A DNA stretch of 64,000 bases from Erythrobacter litoralis HTCC2594. GTDB lineage: Bacteria; Pseudomonadota; Alphaproteobacteria; Sphingomonadales; Sphingomonadaceae. The number at the start of each line of letters is the position of its first letter. Positions within the stretch are counted from its first letter, which is position 1. Below the pieces are notes generated by a model, which worked only from the letters and a program-made list of their open reading frames with translations, had not been told where the DNA came from and did no database searches. A program made the position numbers and the translations under genes. The DNA is taken from positions 191,501 to 255,500 of the forward strand of contig NC_007722.1 of NCBI RefSeq assembly GCF_000013005.1, read 5' to 3'. Shown piece by piece: positions 7,793-15,483 of the stretch.

Positions 7793-8974
7793 TTATCCGT
7801 GTCTATCGCGCCGTCGAAACAGGGGGCGCATCGGGTGGCCGAGCTTGCCCTGAGTCTCCGCCCAGAGGATCGGAATTGAATTGTTGGGCGTGTTGTGCTC
7901 GAGAACCAGCGGTAAAGCGCAATTTGCGTAGCCATACCTCATGTCAACTTGTCCTGCCTCCTTGCAGTGCTTCTCGAGCCGCTCAAAGAGGTTGTGGTCG
8001 TAGTAGGTTCCGCAGAGGCCGAAATAGGGTTCGTCCGACGGGGCGACGGCGACCATGGCGTCTTCTGTGCCACTCGTCCCGATCGGAAGAACGGCAGGTA
8101 ACCGCATTCCTTCCGTAATGTGGGCTTCGCCGAAGCTGGGGTCTGTCAGCTTCTCACCTGCCTCGGCGACGCGCCCTTCCAGCGCTTGGCAGGCCTGAGC
8201 GGTCGAGACGTAGTGGTGGATATGCAACGTATAGCCGTCAGCGAGCGGGAAATCGTCCTTCAGCGCCTTGCGCGCCTCTTGGGCGTTTTGCTCGAACTTC
8301 GCGAGCTTGCCCTTCGGCTCGCCATCCGGGAAGCGGATGAAGGTCGTTCCTGAAGCAGTGAAATCGTCGATGAGGTAGACATCCTGGAAGCGGGCGTCGT
8401 CGCCAAGTTCACCGCGAAGATCCTTGCCAAGGCCCTTCCATTTCTCGTTGTCGACGTTCAGCATCGGTACGACCTGCTCCTGCGACAGTCGGCCTGAGTT
8501 CGCGCGCCGAAGTACGTCGATGCGGCTCCCGTCGCTCAGCCCCACAAAGAGGCAACGGCGCTGATGCTCAAGAAAGGCCTTGGCGCCGGCCTGCGTCCGC
8601 CACACCTCGTATGGTTTGATTCCAAGCTCGGCGGCCACAGCCTTGCGCAAGTATGGCGTCACGGTCTCAGGGATGAAGTTCTCGATTATGCGCTGCATCT
8701 CGGCGGTCGAGATATATACCATCCGCTCCTGTACGAAAGCGTACGCTGCCTCTCGGTCTTGCTGCTCGAACTGTCGCAGCCAGGATACAAGGCTCTCGAG
8801 AAACCTCACGCCGGCGCGGAAGTCCGAGTAGCCATCATACTTCATCGACGACATAAGCCGTAGCCACGCATATTCGGCGGTAGCGCGCTCATTGTCCCAG
8901 TTCATGACGGTAGCGATGAGATTGAGGGCGAGAGCGTTAATCATGTCGAGGCTGCAGTAGACTGCCGTTCGCAT
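7793..8974 (-). CDS. Phosphoribosyltransferase-like protein, first gene of the operon
   Basis: A 393-residue protein. The type I PRTase signature (acidic pair followed by T-x-S/G-G-T-T) is present as 'LIDDFTASGTT', residues 201-211, on a predicted strand-loop. An earlier strand 'CLFVGLSDGSRIDVLRR' (141-157) fits the start of the PRTase core. The N-terminal ~130 residues are helical, and a C-terminal 'PNNSIPILW' block looks conserved. Normal PRTases transfer a base to PRPP; the large helical N-terminus and unusual C-terminus mean the substrate is unknown. It heads a minus-strand operon of five genes with 5-bp gaps or overlaps. I recall conflict-system PRTase-like families linked to ORC-like ATPases but cannot verify membership here. 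Confidence 0.7.
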   Translation of the reverse strand: MRTAVYCSLDMINALALNLIATVMNWDNERATAEYAWLRLMSSMKYDGYSDFRAGVRFLESLVSWLRQFEQQDREAAYAFVQERMVYISTAEMQRIIENFIPETVTPYLRKAVAAELGIKPYEVWRTQAGAKAFLEHQRRCLFVGLSDGSRIDVLRRANSGRLSQEQVVPMLNVDNEKWKGLGKDLRGELGDDARFQDVYLIDDFTASGTTFIRFPDGEPKGKLAKFEQNAQEARKALKDDFPLADGYTLHIHHYVSTAQACQALEGRVAEAGEKLTDPSFGEAHITEGMRLPAVLPIGTSGTEDAMVAVAPSDEPYFGLCGTYYDHNLFERLEKHCKEAGQVDMRYGYANCALPLVLEHNTPNNSIPILWAETQGKLGHPMRPLFRRRDRHG

Positions 8975-9008
8975 AGCTTGACCAGCACGGAAAAACGCGT
9001 CGCGATTG

Positions 9009-9025
9009 AGTCAGTACTTATGACT
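9009..9025. promoter_or_regulatory. Small inverted repeat upstream of PRTase operon
   Basis: AGTCA (9009-9013) and TGACT (9021-9025) form a perfect 5-bp inverted repeat with a 7-nt spacer, 35-51 bp upstream of the PRTase-like start at 8974. Position fits an operator or promoter element, but short repeats like this occur by chance. Confidence 0.25.
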
Positions 9026-9213
9026 ATTGCCAACTGCATCGCTTATTTGGGTCCGGCCTTCGAATTCTTTGGGGGAATCAATAGCCTTGATATCTCCAGA
9101 AAAGAGATGACCAAACAGCGGTGGCGGAAAACTTGTGGATGCCCCCAAACGAACTGCTTCCATGATGTCCGCTTGCTATGCTCCAAAAGCCCGCAAGAGG
9201 CCCCGTCTTGCCG

Positions 9214-9849
9214 CTACAATGCTCGGCCAAACCAGATGACGCGGCCCACTACGTGCACCTCAGATCGATCCATGTCGTGCCAGGTCGGGTAGGCCGGATT
9301 GTCACTGGCAATGGTGATCTGCCGGCCACCTGGCTTGATCGCAATCCGCTTCACGACGAGAGCATCATCAGAGCGAAGGACGTAGATCCCATCGCGCAGC
9401 CGCGAGCCATGATCTGATGCATCGACCAGAACCTCGTCACCATCGCTCAGAGTGGGTTCCATAGAGTCACCTTTGACCCCAACGATAGACAGGCTCGCGC
9501 TCTTCGCGGACGTCAGATGCCGCAGCCAGCGCTCGTCGAACCCAAACCGGGTGTGTGCAGTCTCACTGGCAGCCACCGCGCCGAAGCCAGCTGATGCCTC
9601 GACATCGAGAACGGGGATCTCGACCATTCCGTCGGTGACCGGATTGGCGGGACCACCAAGTAATTGCTCGTCGACGCCAAAGAAGCAGGCAAGCGTCTTT
9701 CGGTCCTCATCATCAAGCTTTCGCGGTGAGCCGCGCTTGATGAATTGCTGCACATAGGCAGGGTTGCGGCCGAGCAGCCGCGATATCGAAGCGTAGCCAT
9801 ATCCGCCTTTGAGGATCAGCCGGTCGAGCTCTTCCCTCACATGTTCCAT
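9214..9849 (-). CDS. S24-family (LexA/CI-like) self-cleaving repressor
   Basis: A 211-residue protein. The N-terminal HTH (residues ~17-45, 'YASISRLLGRNPAYVQQFIKRG') is followed by a peptidase S24 domain. Ser129 lies in 'GDSMEPTLSDGD' and Lys167 in 'ALVVKRI'. Their spacing of 38 is close to that in LexA (Ser119/Lys156). An Ala-Gly pair at 87-88 is the likely self-cleavage site. Such repressors release their targets after DNA damage. The promoter holds a perfect TAGGAA-TT-TTCCTA palindrome and a GTTC-N7-GTTC box, and it is divergent from the small HTH gene at 9961. It probably links the mobile element to the SOS response. It is not the host LexA by context. Confidence 0.85.
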   Translation of the reverse strand: MEHVREELDRLILKGGYGYASISRLLGRNPAYVQQFIKRGSPRKLDDEDRKTLACFFGVDEQLLGGPANPVTDGMVEIPVLDVEASAGFGAVAASETAHTRFGFDERWLRHLTSAKSASLSIVGVKGDSMEPTLSDGDEVLVDASDHGSRLRDGIYVLRSDDALVVKRIAIKPGGRQITIASDNPAYPTWHDMDRSEVHVVGRVIWFGRAL

Positions 9850-9875
9850 TTCGCCTGTCCTTCGAATCTTGATCG

Positions 9876-9889
9876 TAGGAATTTTCCTA
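9876..9889. promoter_or_regulatory. Perfect palindrome, candidate S24 repressor operator
   Basis: TAGGAA (9876-9881) and TTCCTA (9884-9889) are perfect reverse complements with a 2-bp spacer, 27 bp before the S24 start codon. The half-site GTAGGAA recurs at 29066-29073 (before traA), as TTTCCTAC at 29290-29297 (before the HTH/AlpA pair) and at 49707-49714 (before the tRNA-proximal AlpA gene). This supports a shared regulatory role within the element. Confidence 0.5.
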
Positions 9890-9913
9890 GACTCGCGGAT
9901 GCCATCCTACTAA

Positions 9914-9928
9914 GAACATAACAAGAAC
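9914..9928. promoter_or_regulatory. LexA-type box GAAC-N7-GAAC
   Basis: GAAC at 9914-9917 and 9925-9928 with exactly 7 bp between them matches the alphaproteobacterial SOS box (GTTC-N7-GTTC on the other strand). It lies in the 111-bp gap between the divergent S24 gene and the small HTH gene at 9961. Two more exact copies occur in the window, also before element regulators. Confidence 0.55.
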
Positions 9929-9960
9929 ACAAGGGATTTGCGAGTCGGAGCGAATGGGAC

Positions 9961-10257
9961 ATGACCTTGCTAGAACGGATCGAAAAGCATCTGAAAGATC
10001 ATCATATTTCGGCAACGCGCTTTGGACGGCGCGCGGTTGGCGATCCGCGATTCGTACTCGACCTCCGGATGGGGCGCAGGCCGCGCCGCAGAACCATCGA
10101 AAGGCTCGAAGCCTATCTCGATTCTTTCGACAGGCCGCTGGTCATGAAGGACGGCGGCGCAGTGTCAGCTGCTCCAACCGGCGGGCCACGTCCTGCCAAA
10201 GTGCAACCCCCTGGTTGTCCTTCGCGCGGCTCAATTGCCCGATCTTGTCGTCAATGA
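9961..10257 (+). CDS. Small HTH-like regulator
   Basis: The frame encodes up to 98 residues. The first ~65 ('LLERIEKHLKDHHISATRFGRRAVGDPRFVLDL...') match a short helix-turn-helix family that I recognise from sphingomonad chromosomes and plasmids. The typical length there is about 70-85, so the Pro/Ser-rich tail here is unusual. The tail overlaps the antisense DUF6961-like gene by 116 bp, so the stop may have been shifted by rearrangement. It is divergent from the S24 repressor across the LexA-type box and the palindrome and could be controlled by both. Confidence 0.6.
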   Translation: MTLLERIEKHLKDHHISATRFGRRAVGDPRFVLDLRMGRRPRRRTIERLEAYLDSFDRPLVMKDGGAVSAAPTGGPRPAKVQPPGCPSRGSIARSCRQ

Positions 10258-10336
10258 AGGCAGCGCCGTTCTTGCCGTGTTGCTTTTCGACCCACAGTGC
10301 CATGCCCCACAGTTCCTGGTCGCGGGTGAGGGTCAA
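10142..10336 (-). CDS. DUF6961-like small protein
   Basis: A 64-residue protein with a TTG start that overlaps the stop of the upstream 46-residue gene (TTGA). The sequence 'MTLTRDQELWGMALWVEKQHG...FIDDKIGQLS' and the closing 'W..VARRLEQL' are typical of the short DUF6961 family found beside conjugation genes in sphingomonads; I recall this from memory. There is no signal peptide or membrane segment. Function is unknown. It is the last of a three-gene minus-strand set starting with the SNase-like nuclease, and its 3' part overlaps the opposite-strand HTH gene. Confidence 0.6.
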   Translation of the reverse strand: MTLTRDQELWGMALWVEKQHGKNGAAFIDDKIGQLSRAKDNQGVALWQDVARRLEQLTLRRRPS

Positions 10337-10473
10337 AACAGCGAGCCGAACGTGGTGGCATAGATCAGAAGCAGGCCAGCGCCGATCAGCACAGCCTCAA
10401 GTTCGAGTTTCCACGCGTTGGCATCGTCACGTGCCCGCTCTTCATCGCTTCGCCAGTCGCGCATCAGCACCAT
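10333..10473 (-). CDS. 46-residue membrane miniprotein
   Basis: This short frame starts with ATG at 10473, inside the last 10 bp of the SNase gene, and stops at 10333 across the next gene's TTG start. It encodes a charged N-terminus ('MVLMRDWRSDEERARDD') followed by one hydrophobic segment ('LIGAGLLLIYATTFGSLF') that can span the membrane. Overlap on both sides shows translational coupling, the main evidence that it is real. Function is unknown. With the membrane-anchored nuclease upstream it could form an envelope-located accessory unit of the transfer system. Confidence 0.55.
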   Translation of the reverse strand: MVLMRDWRSDEERARDDANAWKLELEAVLIGAGLLLIYATTFGSLF

Positions 10474-10988
10474 GGCTCCTTTCTGCCGGTCCAGGTTCGT
10501 GCCAATCCTTCCGCAACCAGCTGGTCGCCAATCGAACGACCCTGGCGGATGACAACACGCAATTTGCGACCGTACTGATCTTCGTCGCGATCGCCGATGG
10601 GCCAGAGAGTGAATTCACCTTCATTGAGCAATGCAACGAGCCGGTCGCGTGCCTTGATGCCGAGGGCGTATTCGTTATCGCATCTGGGCTGCGAGATCTC
10701 CGGCGTGTCGATATCCGCGATCCTGATCTTCACGCCTTCGAGCCAGATCGTGTCGCCATCTACAACGCACGTCCGCCTGACCATGCCGCAAACCGAAAAG
10801 CTGTGTGTGGTTCGCGCTTCGGCGCTCGCCGATCCAAATGGCCAATAAATACCCACCAGGCCTCCAAGAATGCCGACGAGCAGACCGCCAGCTCCAAGAA
10901 GAACGAGGCTTCTGCGTCCGGCTCCCGTGCCCCGGTCACGTCGGGTCCGGAATTCGACAAGATTATCGCGGGGCGCCTTCCTGGACAT
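10464..10988 (-). CDS. Membrane-anchored SNase-like (thermonuclease) protein
   Basis: A 174-residue protein from the ATG at 10988, preceded by an AAGAAGG ribosome-binding site. The frame also has upstream ATG (11003) and GTG (11027) codons. A positively charged N-terminus leads to one membrane segment ('SLVLLGAGGLLVGILGGLVGIYW'). The staphylococcal-nuclease fold follows: 'VVDGDTIWLEGVKIRIADIDTPE' carries the conserved Asp, Arg, Asp-Thr and Glu, and 'DQYGRKLRVV' carries the second Arg. The catalytic residues appear intact. SNase-like proteins are common beside F-type transfer genes. This one is likely exported or periplasmic, perhaps trimming DNA or aiding passage. It is the first gene of a coupled three-gene set. 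Confidence 0.8.
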   Translation of the reverse strand: MSRKAPRDNLVEFRTRRDRGTGAGRRSLVLLGAGGLLVGILGGLVGIYWPFGSASAEARTTHSFSVCGMVRRTCVVDGDTIWLEGVKIRIADIDTPEISQPRCDNEYALGIKARDRLVALLNEGEFTLWPIGDRDEDQYGRKLRVVIRQGRSIGDQLVAEGLARTWTGRKEPWC

Positions 10989-11125
10989 TCCGCCTTCTTT
11001 CATTTCTGGACCTTCAAGCCAAGACACCGTGCTCGCTTTCCCAATGGTTTTCAGCTATTTTCGCGGCAACGCGAGTGGCAGCCCAGAGGGGAGGGTGCAG
11101 GTTTGCTCCTGAAGGAGAATGAGCA

Positions 11126-11335
11126 ATGAGCGATCCAGACAATACTCCCACCGGCGGCAAGCAGGACTGGGAAGGCTTTCGCGAAGTCGACCGGGCCATC
11201 GCCGAGAACCGACTTACTTCCTACACCTGGAAGAAGACCTGGGCAGATCCGTGGGGCAAGGTTGGCTTGATCCTGTTCAGCGTCCTTTTCCTCGCCTTTG
11301 TGATCTATGTGATCATCTACGATGGTATGATCTGA
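11126..11335 (+). CDS. Small single-pass membrane protein
   Basis: A 69-residue protein with a GAAGGAG ribosome-binding site just upstream. The N-terminal 45 residues are polar and charged ('DWEGFREVDRAIAENRLTSYTW'), and the end is one strong membrane helix ('VGLILFSVLFLAFVIYVIIY'). It converges with traG, which ends 1 bp after its stop. Similar short C-tail membrane proteins are common at this place in such elements, but I do not recognise a named family. Function is unknown; entry exclusion or transfer accessory roles are only possibilities. Confidence 0.55.
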   Translation: MSDPDNTPTGGKQDWEGFREVDRAIAENRLTSYTWKKTWADPWGKVGLILFSVLFLAFVIYVIIYDGMI

Positions 11336-11336
11336 G

Positions 11337-14039
11337 CTACCATTCCTTCACATCGTCGGCCGCTTCGGCCGAGGCTCCCTTGGCATCGCGGGTCTTGCCG
11401 TCGAGGTATCCTTTCACGGTCCCGACCCGCCGTTCCCCTTGTTGCTGGACCCGATCGACATCTCGGGCGATTTCCTCGCGCTCGCTAGAAGGTTCACCTA
11501 GGCTTCCTTGTACCCCGCCAAGCCGTACCGATCCCCGGACACCATCTGCGCTCTCCACCGCGGGTCGAGCGACGGGCGCAAAGGGCGGCAGAACCAGGTC
11601 GTCCGCGATATCGGCGTTGAGCTGGTCCGCATAGCTTTCGACGAACCGCACCTGGAGCTGCTGGCCTCGCGCACTCATCTGGAAGTCGATGTCGTCGAAG
11701 CGCACTGGCCCGTAGTAATCCCGATTGGCGTCGATCTCGGCCATGCCCCATTCGCGATAGGCCTGGCTGAGATTGAGCGTGCCTGCGACATTGGCACTTT
11801 CGTACCAGCTTGCCTGGTTCTCAAGGCGGCTGGCGATTTCCTCGGCGCGGCGTGCTTCGCGGGTATAGCTCTGCGCTTCGGTGATCGACGTGGTGATGCC
11901 GGCCGAACTGCTCGAAACCAGCGCTTCGGAGCTTGAGCTCGTCTCGCGCAGGAAACCCTCGCGCGTGCTCGACCAGCTGCGACTGTCCGAGATCTGACGC
12001 AGCGCACCCATGATGCGTGAGCGGTCCTCGGAGGCGATCCCGATATCACTGTCAGTCCAGGTCTGGTTCCGGCCACCTTTCAACCCAAGGGTACCCTTGA
12101 CCGAACCTCGTTCTCCTTTGACCCCAAGACCGGCATCCCCATTCAAGAACCACGAGACGGTGATGTCGTCGGCGGCACGGCGCGACAGCCCGAATTGCTG
12201 CTGGAGTGTCTTCGAAGCGTTGTCGACTTCGCTGAAGGCGCTGCCGATGCTGTCGCTGGTCGAGACCCCACTGACACTCTCGTTCGAGCGCGAGCGGGTG
12301 TAGGCATCGCGCAGTTCGCTGAAGCGGGTGACCGCCGAGCTGGTCGATTGCTGGGCAAGGTTGGAAAAGGTCTCGCTTTGGCCGCGGCTCTGGCTCGCCA
12401 TGGTCGCGAGCCTGCTCGAGAAGTCCTGCCCAAGCGTCGGTGTAAATGGGTAGCTCGAGGTCGGCACGGTCGCGAACTCGGCTTGCGGGAAGCTGGTCGT
12501 TTGCGTGCCGTTGTCGGCAAAGCCGCGCGACTGCGCTGCGCCATAGGCGATGTTTGGTGCAAGGCTCGCCTGGGCAAACTGGCGCGAGAAGACGTTCGAG
12601 TTCTCAAGGCTGGTGTTGCCAAGCGAGAGATTGCCCGTGCTCGCCTCGCGTGCGGCTTCCTCGGCCGCGTTCTGGCTCGGATTGAGGTAGCTTGTCGCCT
12701 GTCCAGAGATCGCCATGGCCCCGCGCGCGACGCCGCCCGCAAGGAAGGGGATCGAGGCGACAAGATAGCCGGCAAGGATACCGATATCATTGTTGACGTC
12801 GGTCATGCCGGAGAAGGTCGCGAGCGTGAGCCCGCTTGCACCGCCCGCAGCGGCGACATCGCCCGCGCCTTTAAGCATCAGGATCATGTGGAGGATGACG
12901 AACAGCGGCCCCCAGGCGGCGAGGTAGAAGAAGCCCGTGACATAGCCGCGCAGCGCGATCGGACCGGTCCGCGGCATCAGGAACAGCGGGAAGAGTACCG
13001 GGAAAAGCGCGTAGAAGACCACGGTCAGCACGACATTGAGGATCGGCACCCATTTCATCGCATTGTGCGCGATCGAGGAATACGTTCGCTCGGTCTGGAT
13101 ATCGGCGCGGGTCTGCGCGAATACATCGACGCTCGATGCGCCGCTTGCTCCGGCAAAGCCGTGCATTGCCTGGTTCATCGCGTTGATGGTCAAGACCTGG
13201 CGAAAAATGCTGCTCGCGTCCTTCGAGACCCCGGTAAGATATTGGTAAGCCACCGGCAGATCGGCGATGAGCTTGGCCTTGGCGAGCGCTTCGGTTTGCT
13301 TAGGGTAGAGCTGGCGGCCGGCAACGAGCGTCATGTCGTCGATCATCCCCGCCCACTGGTTCGAGAGCGCGGTGTAGGCCTCGCGGCAGGTGACGATCGA
13401 GGCGGAAACCCTGTCATCGGCTTCGCGGGTGAGGAACTTCTGCGCGCGTGCCGCGCTCCCGGGCGCAATGGTCGCCCAGATGTCATTGCTCTCGGAAAAT
13501 TCCTTCATCGAGTAGCGACCGAGCAGCAGATCGTAGAAAACGCATTGGCGAACGTGTTCGTCGAAATTGGCGGCGAACTCAGGATCGGCGATGCGCAGCG
13601 AGCGTGTCGCTTCGAGCAGGCGCGCGCCGTAGATCATGCCGTTCTTCGAATAATTGAGATCGTCGGGAAGCCCGAACACGGTCTCGGCCGAGCGCGTGAG
13701 GTAGTCTCCAGCCTGGCTGGTGAAGCTTGCCATCAGCGCGAGGCCCAGCGGGACGTTCGCAACAGTGGCCGGAGCAAGGCTCGGATTGACGCGATCGGTG
13801 ACCTGCACATCCATGCGCGGCACCATCAGGCACATGTAGATGAGCGTCGCGCCGAGGAACCAGTTGAGCCACGCTCGCCAGTCCTGGTTGAACGCCACCA
13901 CGATCACCGCAAGCGCGAACCCCATTACCAGCGCGACCTGGATCAGGCTTTTGTAGCCGCCCGCACCGGTCCATGCGGCGACGGCGTTGAGGACATTGAC
14001 GATGTACTCGCCGCCGCCGGTGGTGAAGATCTCGACCAT
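11337..14039 (-). CDS. traG: TraG, mating-pair stabilisation inner-membrane protein
   Basis: A 900-residue protein from the ATG at 14039; the frame is open 13 codons further upstream. The N-terminal ~450 residues hold several membrane segments ('SLIQVALVMGFALAVIVVAF', 'VLTVVFYALFPVLFPLFLM', 'GYVTGFFYLAAWGPLFVILHMILML'), as in F TraG. The C-terminal half is long, Ser/Thr- and Gln-rich and probably periplasmic. In F, TraG acts in pilus assembly, mating-pair stabilisation and exclusion. It is the last gene of the long tra operon, 7 bp after traH. Length agrees with F TraG (about 940). Confidence 0.88.
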   Translation of the reverse strand: MVEIFTTGGGEYIVNVLNAVAAWTGAGGYKSLIQVALVMGFALAVIVVAFNQDWRAWLNWFLGATLIYMCLMVPRMDVQVTDRVNPSLAPATVANVPLGLALMASFTSQAGDYLTRSAETVFGLPDDLNYSKNGMIYGARLLEATRSLRIADPEFAANFDEHVRQCVFYDLLLGRYSMKEFSESNDIWATIAPGSAARAQKFLTREADDRVSASIVTCREAYTALSNQWAGMIDDMTLVAGRQLYPKQTEALAKAKLIADLPVAYQYLTGVSKDASSIFRQVLTINAMNQAMHGFAGASGASSVDVFAQTRADIQTERTYSSIAHNAMKWVPILNVVLTVVFYALFPVLFPLFLMPRTGPIALRGYVTGFFYLAAWGPLFVILHMILMLKGAGDVAAAGGASGLTLATFSGMTDVNNDIGILAGYLVASIPFLAGGVARGAMAISGQATSYLNPSQNAAEEAAREASTGNLSLGNTSLENSNVFSRQFAQASLAPNIAYGAAQSRGFADNGTQTTSFPQAEFATVPTSSYPFTPTLGQDFSSRLATMASQSRGQSETFSNLAQQSTSSAVTRFSELRDAYTRSRSNESVSGVSTSDSIGSAFSEVDNASKTLQQQFGLSRRAADDITVSWFLNGDAGLGVKGERGSVKGTLGLKGGRNQTWTDSDIGIASEDRSRIMGALRQISDSRSWSSTREGFLRETSSSSEALVSSSSAGITTSITEAQSYTREARRAEEIASRLENQASWYESANVAGTLNLSQAYREWGMAEIDANRDYYGPVRFDDIDFQMSARGQQLQVRFVESYADQLNADIADDLVLPPFAPVARPAVESADGVRGSVRLGGVQGSLGEPSSEREEIARDVDRVQQQGERRVGTVKGYLDGKTRDAKGASAEAADDVKEW

Positions 14040-14046
14040 GCGCGCC

Positions 14047-15483
14047 TCAGGGGACGATCGAGCGCGACTGCAGTCCACGCGACCAGTCGAGCGCGGCGGA
14101 CATCGAAGGCGACATCGAGGCGGCGAGCGCGTTCTCGATCATCGCGGTCTTCTCGATGATCTGCATGATCGCCGAGACCTTGGCCTGTCCGGTCGCCTGC
14201 CGCTGGACGAGGCCAGTGCGAACCTCGGCGACCTGGCCGCGCCAGATCGCGAGCTTGGCTTCGTCGGCGGCGATGAAGCTTGCCATCGAGCGCCCGGCTT
14301 CGGACACGATCCGGTCGAGGATCGCATAGAGGAGGTCGATGCTGGCGATCTCGGCGAGCGTGTCGCGATCATCGGTCGGCATGCCGCGCCCATAGGCGGC
14401 CTGGACGGTGAGGATCTTGTACAAGGGGACCGAGGCTACTTGCAGCAGTTCCTTCTCGGCATTGCCGATCGCGGTGTCGGCGCGGATCGCATCGACCATG
14501 TTGCCGATCAGCAGCGCGACGCGCGGGCGGATCGCCTTGGCGTTGGCAAGGCTCATCTGTTCGAAGGTCGGATTGAGGCAAAGATCGGTCTCGTCGCAGC
14601 GGAACACCCTGACCGTCTGGCCCTGCGTCCCGTCGAGCAGCGCGCTCACCAGGGTGGACGACGCATCGCCTGCAAATGGCACGAACTTGCCTGCCTCATC
14701 GTCCTTGGGCGGCACGTAGATCACCGTGCCGATGAGCGTCATGGCGTATTCGGCAAGCTCGCGGTCGAAAGTGCCACCGGGGTTGAAAAAGGCGCTCTTC
14801 TTGAGGACGTGCCAGGTGTAGTTGCGGGCTACGCCGGGATTGACGTCGGCGTAATCGGCACCGGCGCCTTCATTGGTCGAGGCGCGCTGCCCGCGCGTGC
14901 CGCAGCCGTGCTTGGCCGCGGCATAGTCGGTGAAGATGCCTTCCGAATTGCCGATTGCTTCGCAGATCGCCTTGTCGGCCAAATCACCCTTGGGCCACAG
15001 GCCGCCGACCAGCCCCTGCGCCATTTCGCAGGAGTTGATCGAGAGGTTGTTCATGAGTTGCGCCTTCTGGCTGAACTCCTGCATGATCTTGTTGCACTCG
15101 GGGCAAACGGTATCGATCGCGAGGCTGAAGGCGAACCCGACCGCGTTGTTCGCGACCGCCTTCAGAAGCGCGACCATCTCGCTTGCGTTGATGAAGGAGA
15201 AGGACCCGGCGAAGATATCGATACCGCCGCAACCAGCGCGGGCACGCGGCAGCTGGAGATTGGCGATGCTAGTCGTCTTCTGGGGGAAGCGCGTCCAGAC
15301 ATTGCCGAGGCTGTAATAGCCTGCCGACTGGCCTTCGAAGGCGGTCGGACCCGTGACATTGGCCGCCGCGCCCATGTCGTCCATGAAGCGGTCCATGCTG
15401 TCGCCAACGTTGGCGGCAAGCGGGGAAGCGATCATGCTGGCGGCGGCGAGGGTCAGCGCCGCATTGCGAATGCTAGTAATCAT
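14047..15483 (-). CDS. traH: TraH, conjugative pilus assembly protein
   Basis: A 478-residue protein with a signal peptide ('AALTLAAASMIASPLAAN'). Family features are 'GGIDIFAGSFSFIN' in the N-terminal third, the paired cysteines in 'CPECNKIMQEFSQKAQLMNNLSIN', and helical stretches in the C-terminus. TraH is periplasmic/outer-membrane associated and needed for F pilus extension. It overlaps the traF end by 11 bp and is followed by traG, the same order as in F. Confidence 0.92.
   Translation of the reverse strand: MITSIRNAALTLAAASMIASPLAANVGDSMDRFMDDMGAAANVTGPTAFEGQSAGYYSLGNVWTRFPQKTTSIANLQLPRARAGCGGIDIFAGSFSFINASEMVALLKAVANNAVGFAFSLAIDTVCPECNKIMQEFSQKAQLMNNLSINSCEMAQGLVGGLWPKGDLADKAICEAIGNSEGIFTDYAAAKHGCGTRGQRASTNEGAGADYADVNPGVARNYTWHVLKKSAFFNPGGTFDRELAEYAMTLIGTVIYVPPKDDEAGKFVPFAGDASSTLVSALLDGTQGQTVRVFRCDETDLCLNPTFEQMSLANAKAIRPRVALLIGNMVDAIRADTAIGNAEKELLQVASVPLYKILTVQAAYGRGMPTDDRDTLAEIASIDLLYAILDRIVSEAGRSMASFIAADEAKLAIWRGQVAEVRTGLVQRQATGQAKVSAIMQIIEKTAMIENALAASMSPSMSAALDWSRGLQSRSIVP

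Noticed and set aside
9214..9849. Host LexA
   Set aside because: The S24 protein has a different HTH region and lies inside mobile DNA beside element regulators, so it is read as an element repressor.
9954..11129. Plus-strand open frame covering the SNase region
   Set aside because: It overlaps the HTH gene at 9961 in another frame and is antisense to the SNase, miniprotein and DUF6961-like genes, whose overlapping starts and motifs are convincing.
12195..14159. Long plus-strand open frame opposite traG
   Set aside because: Antisense to a well-supported membrane protein gene; low-complexity Arg/Gly/Asp composition and no domain.
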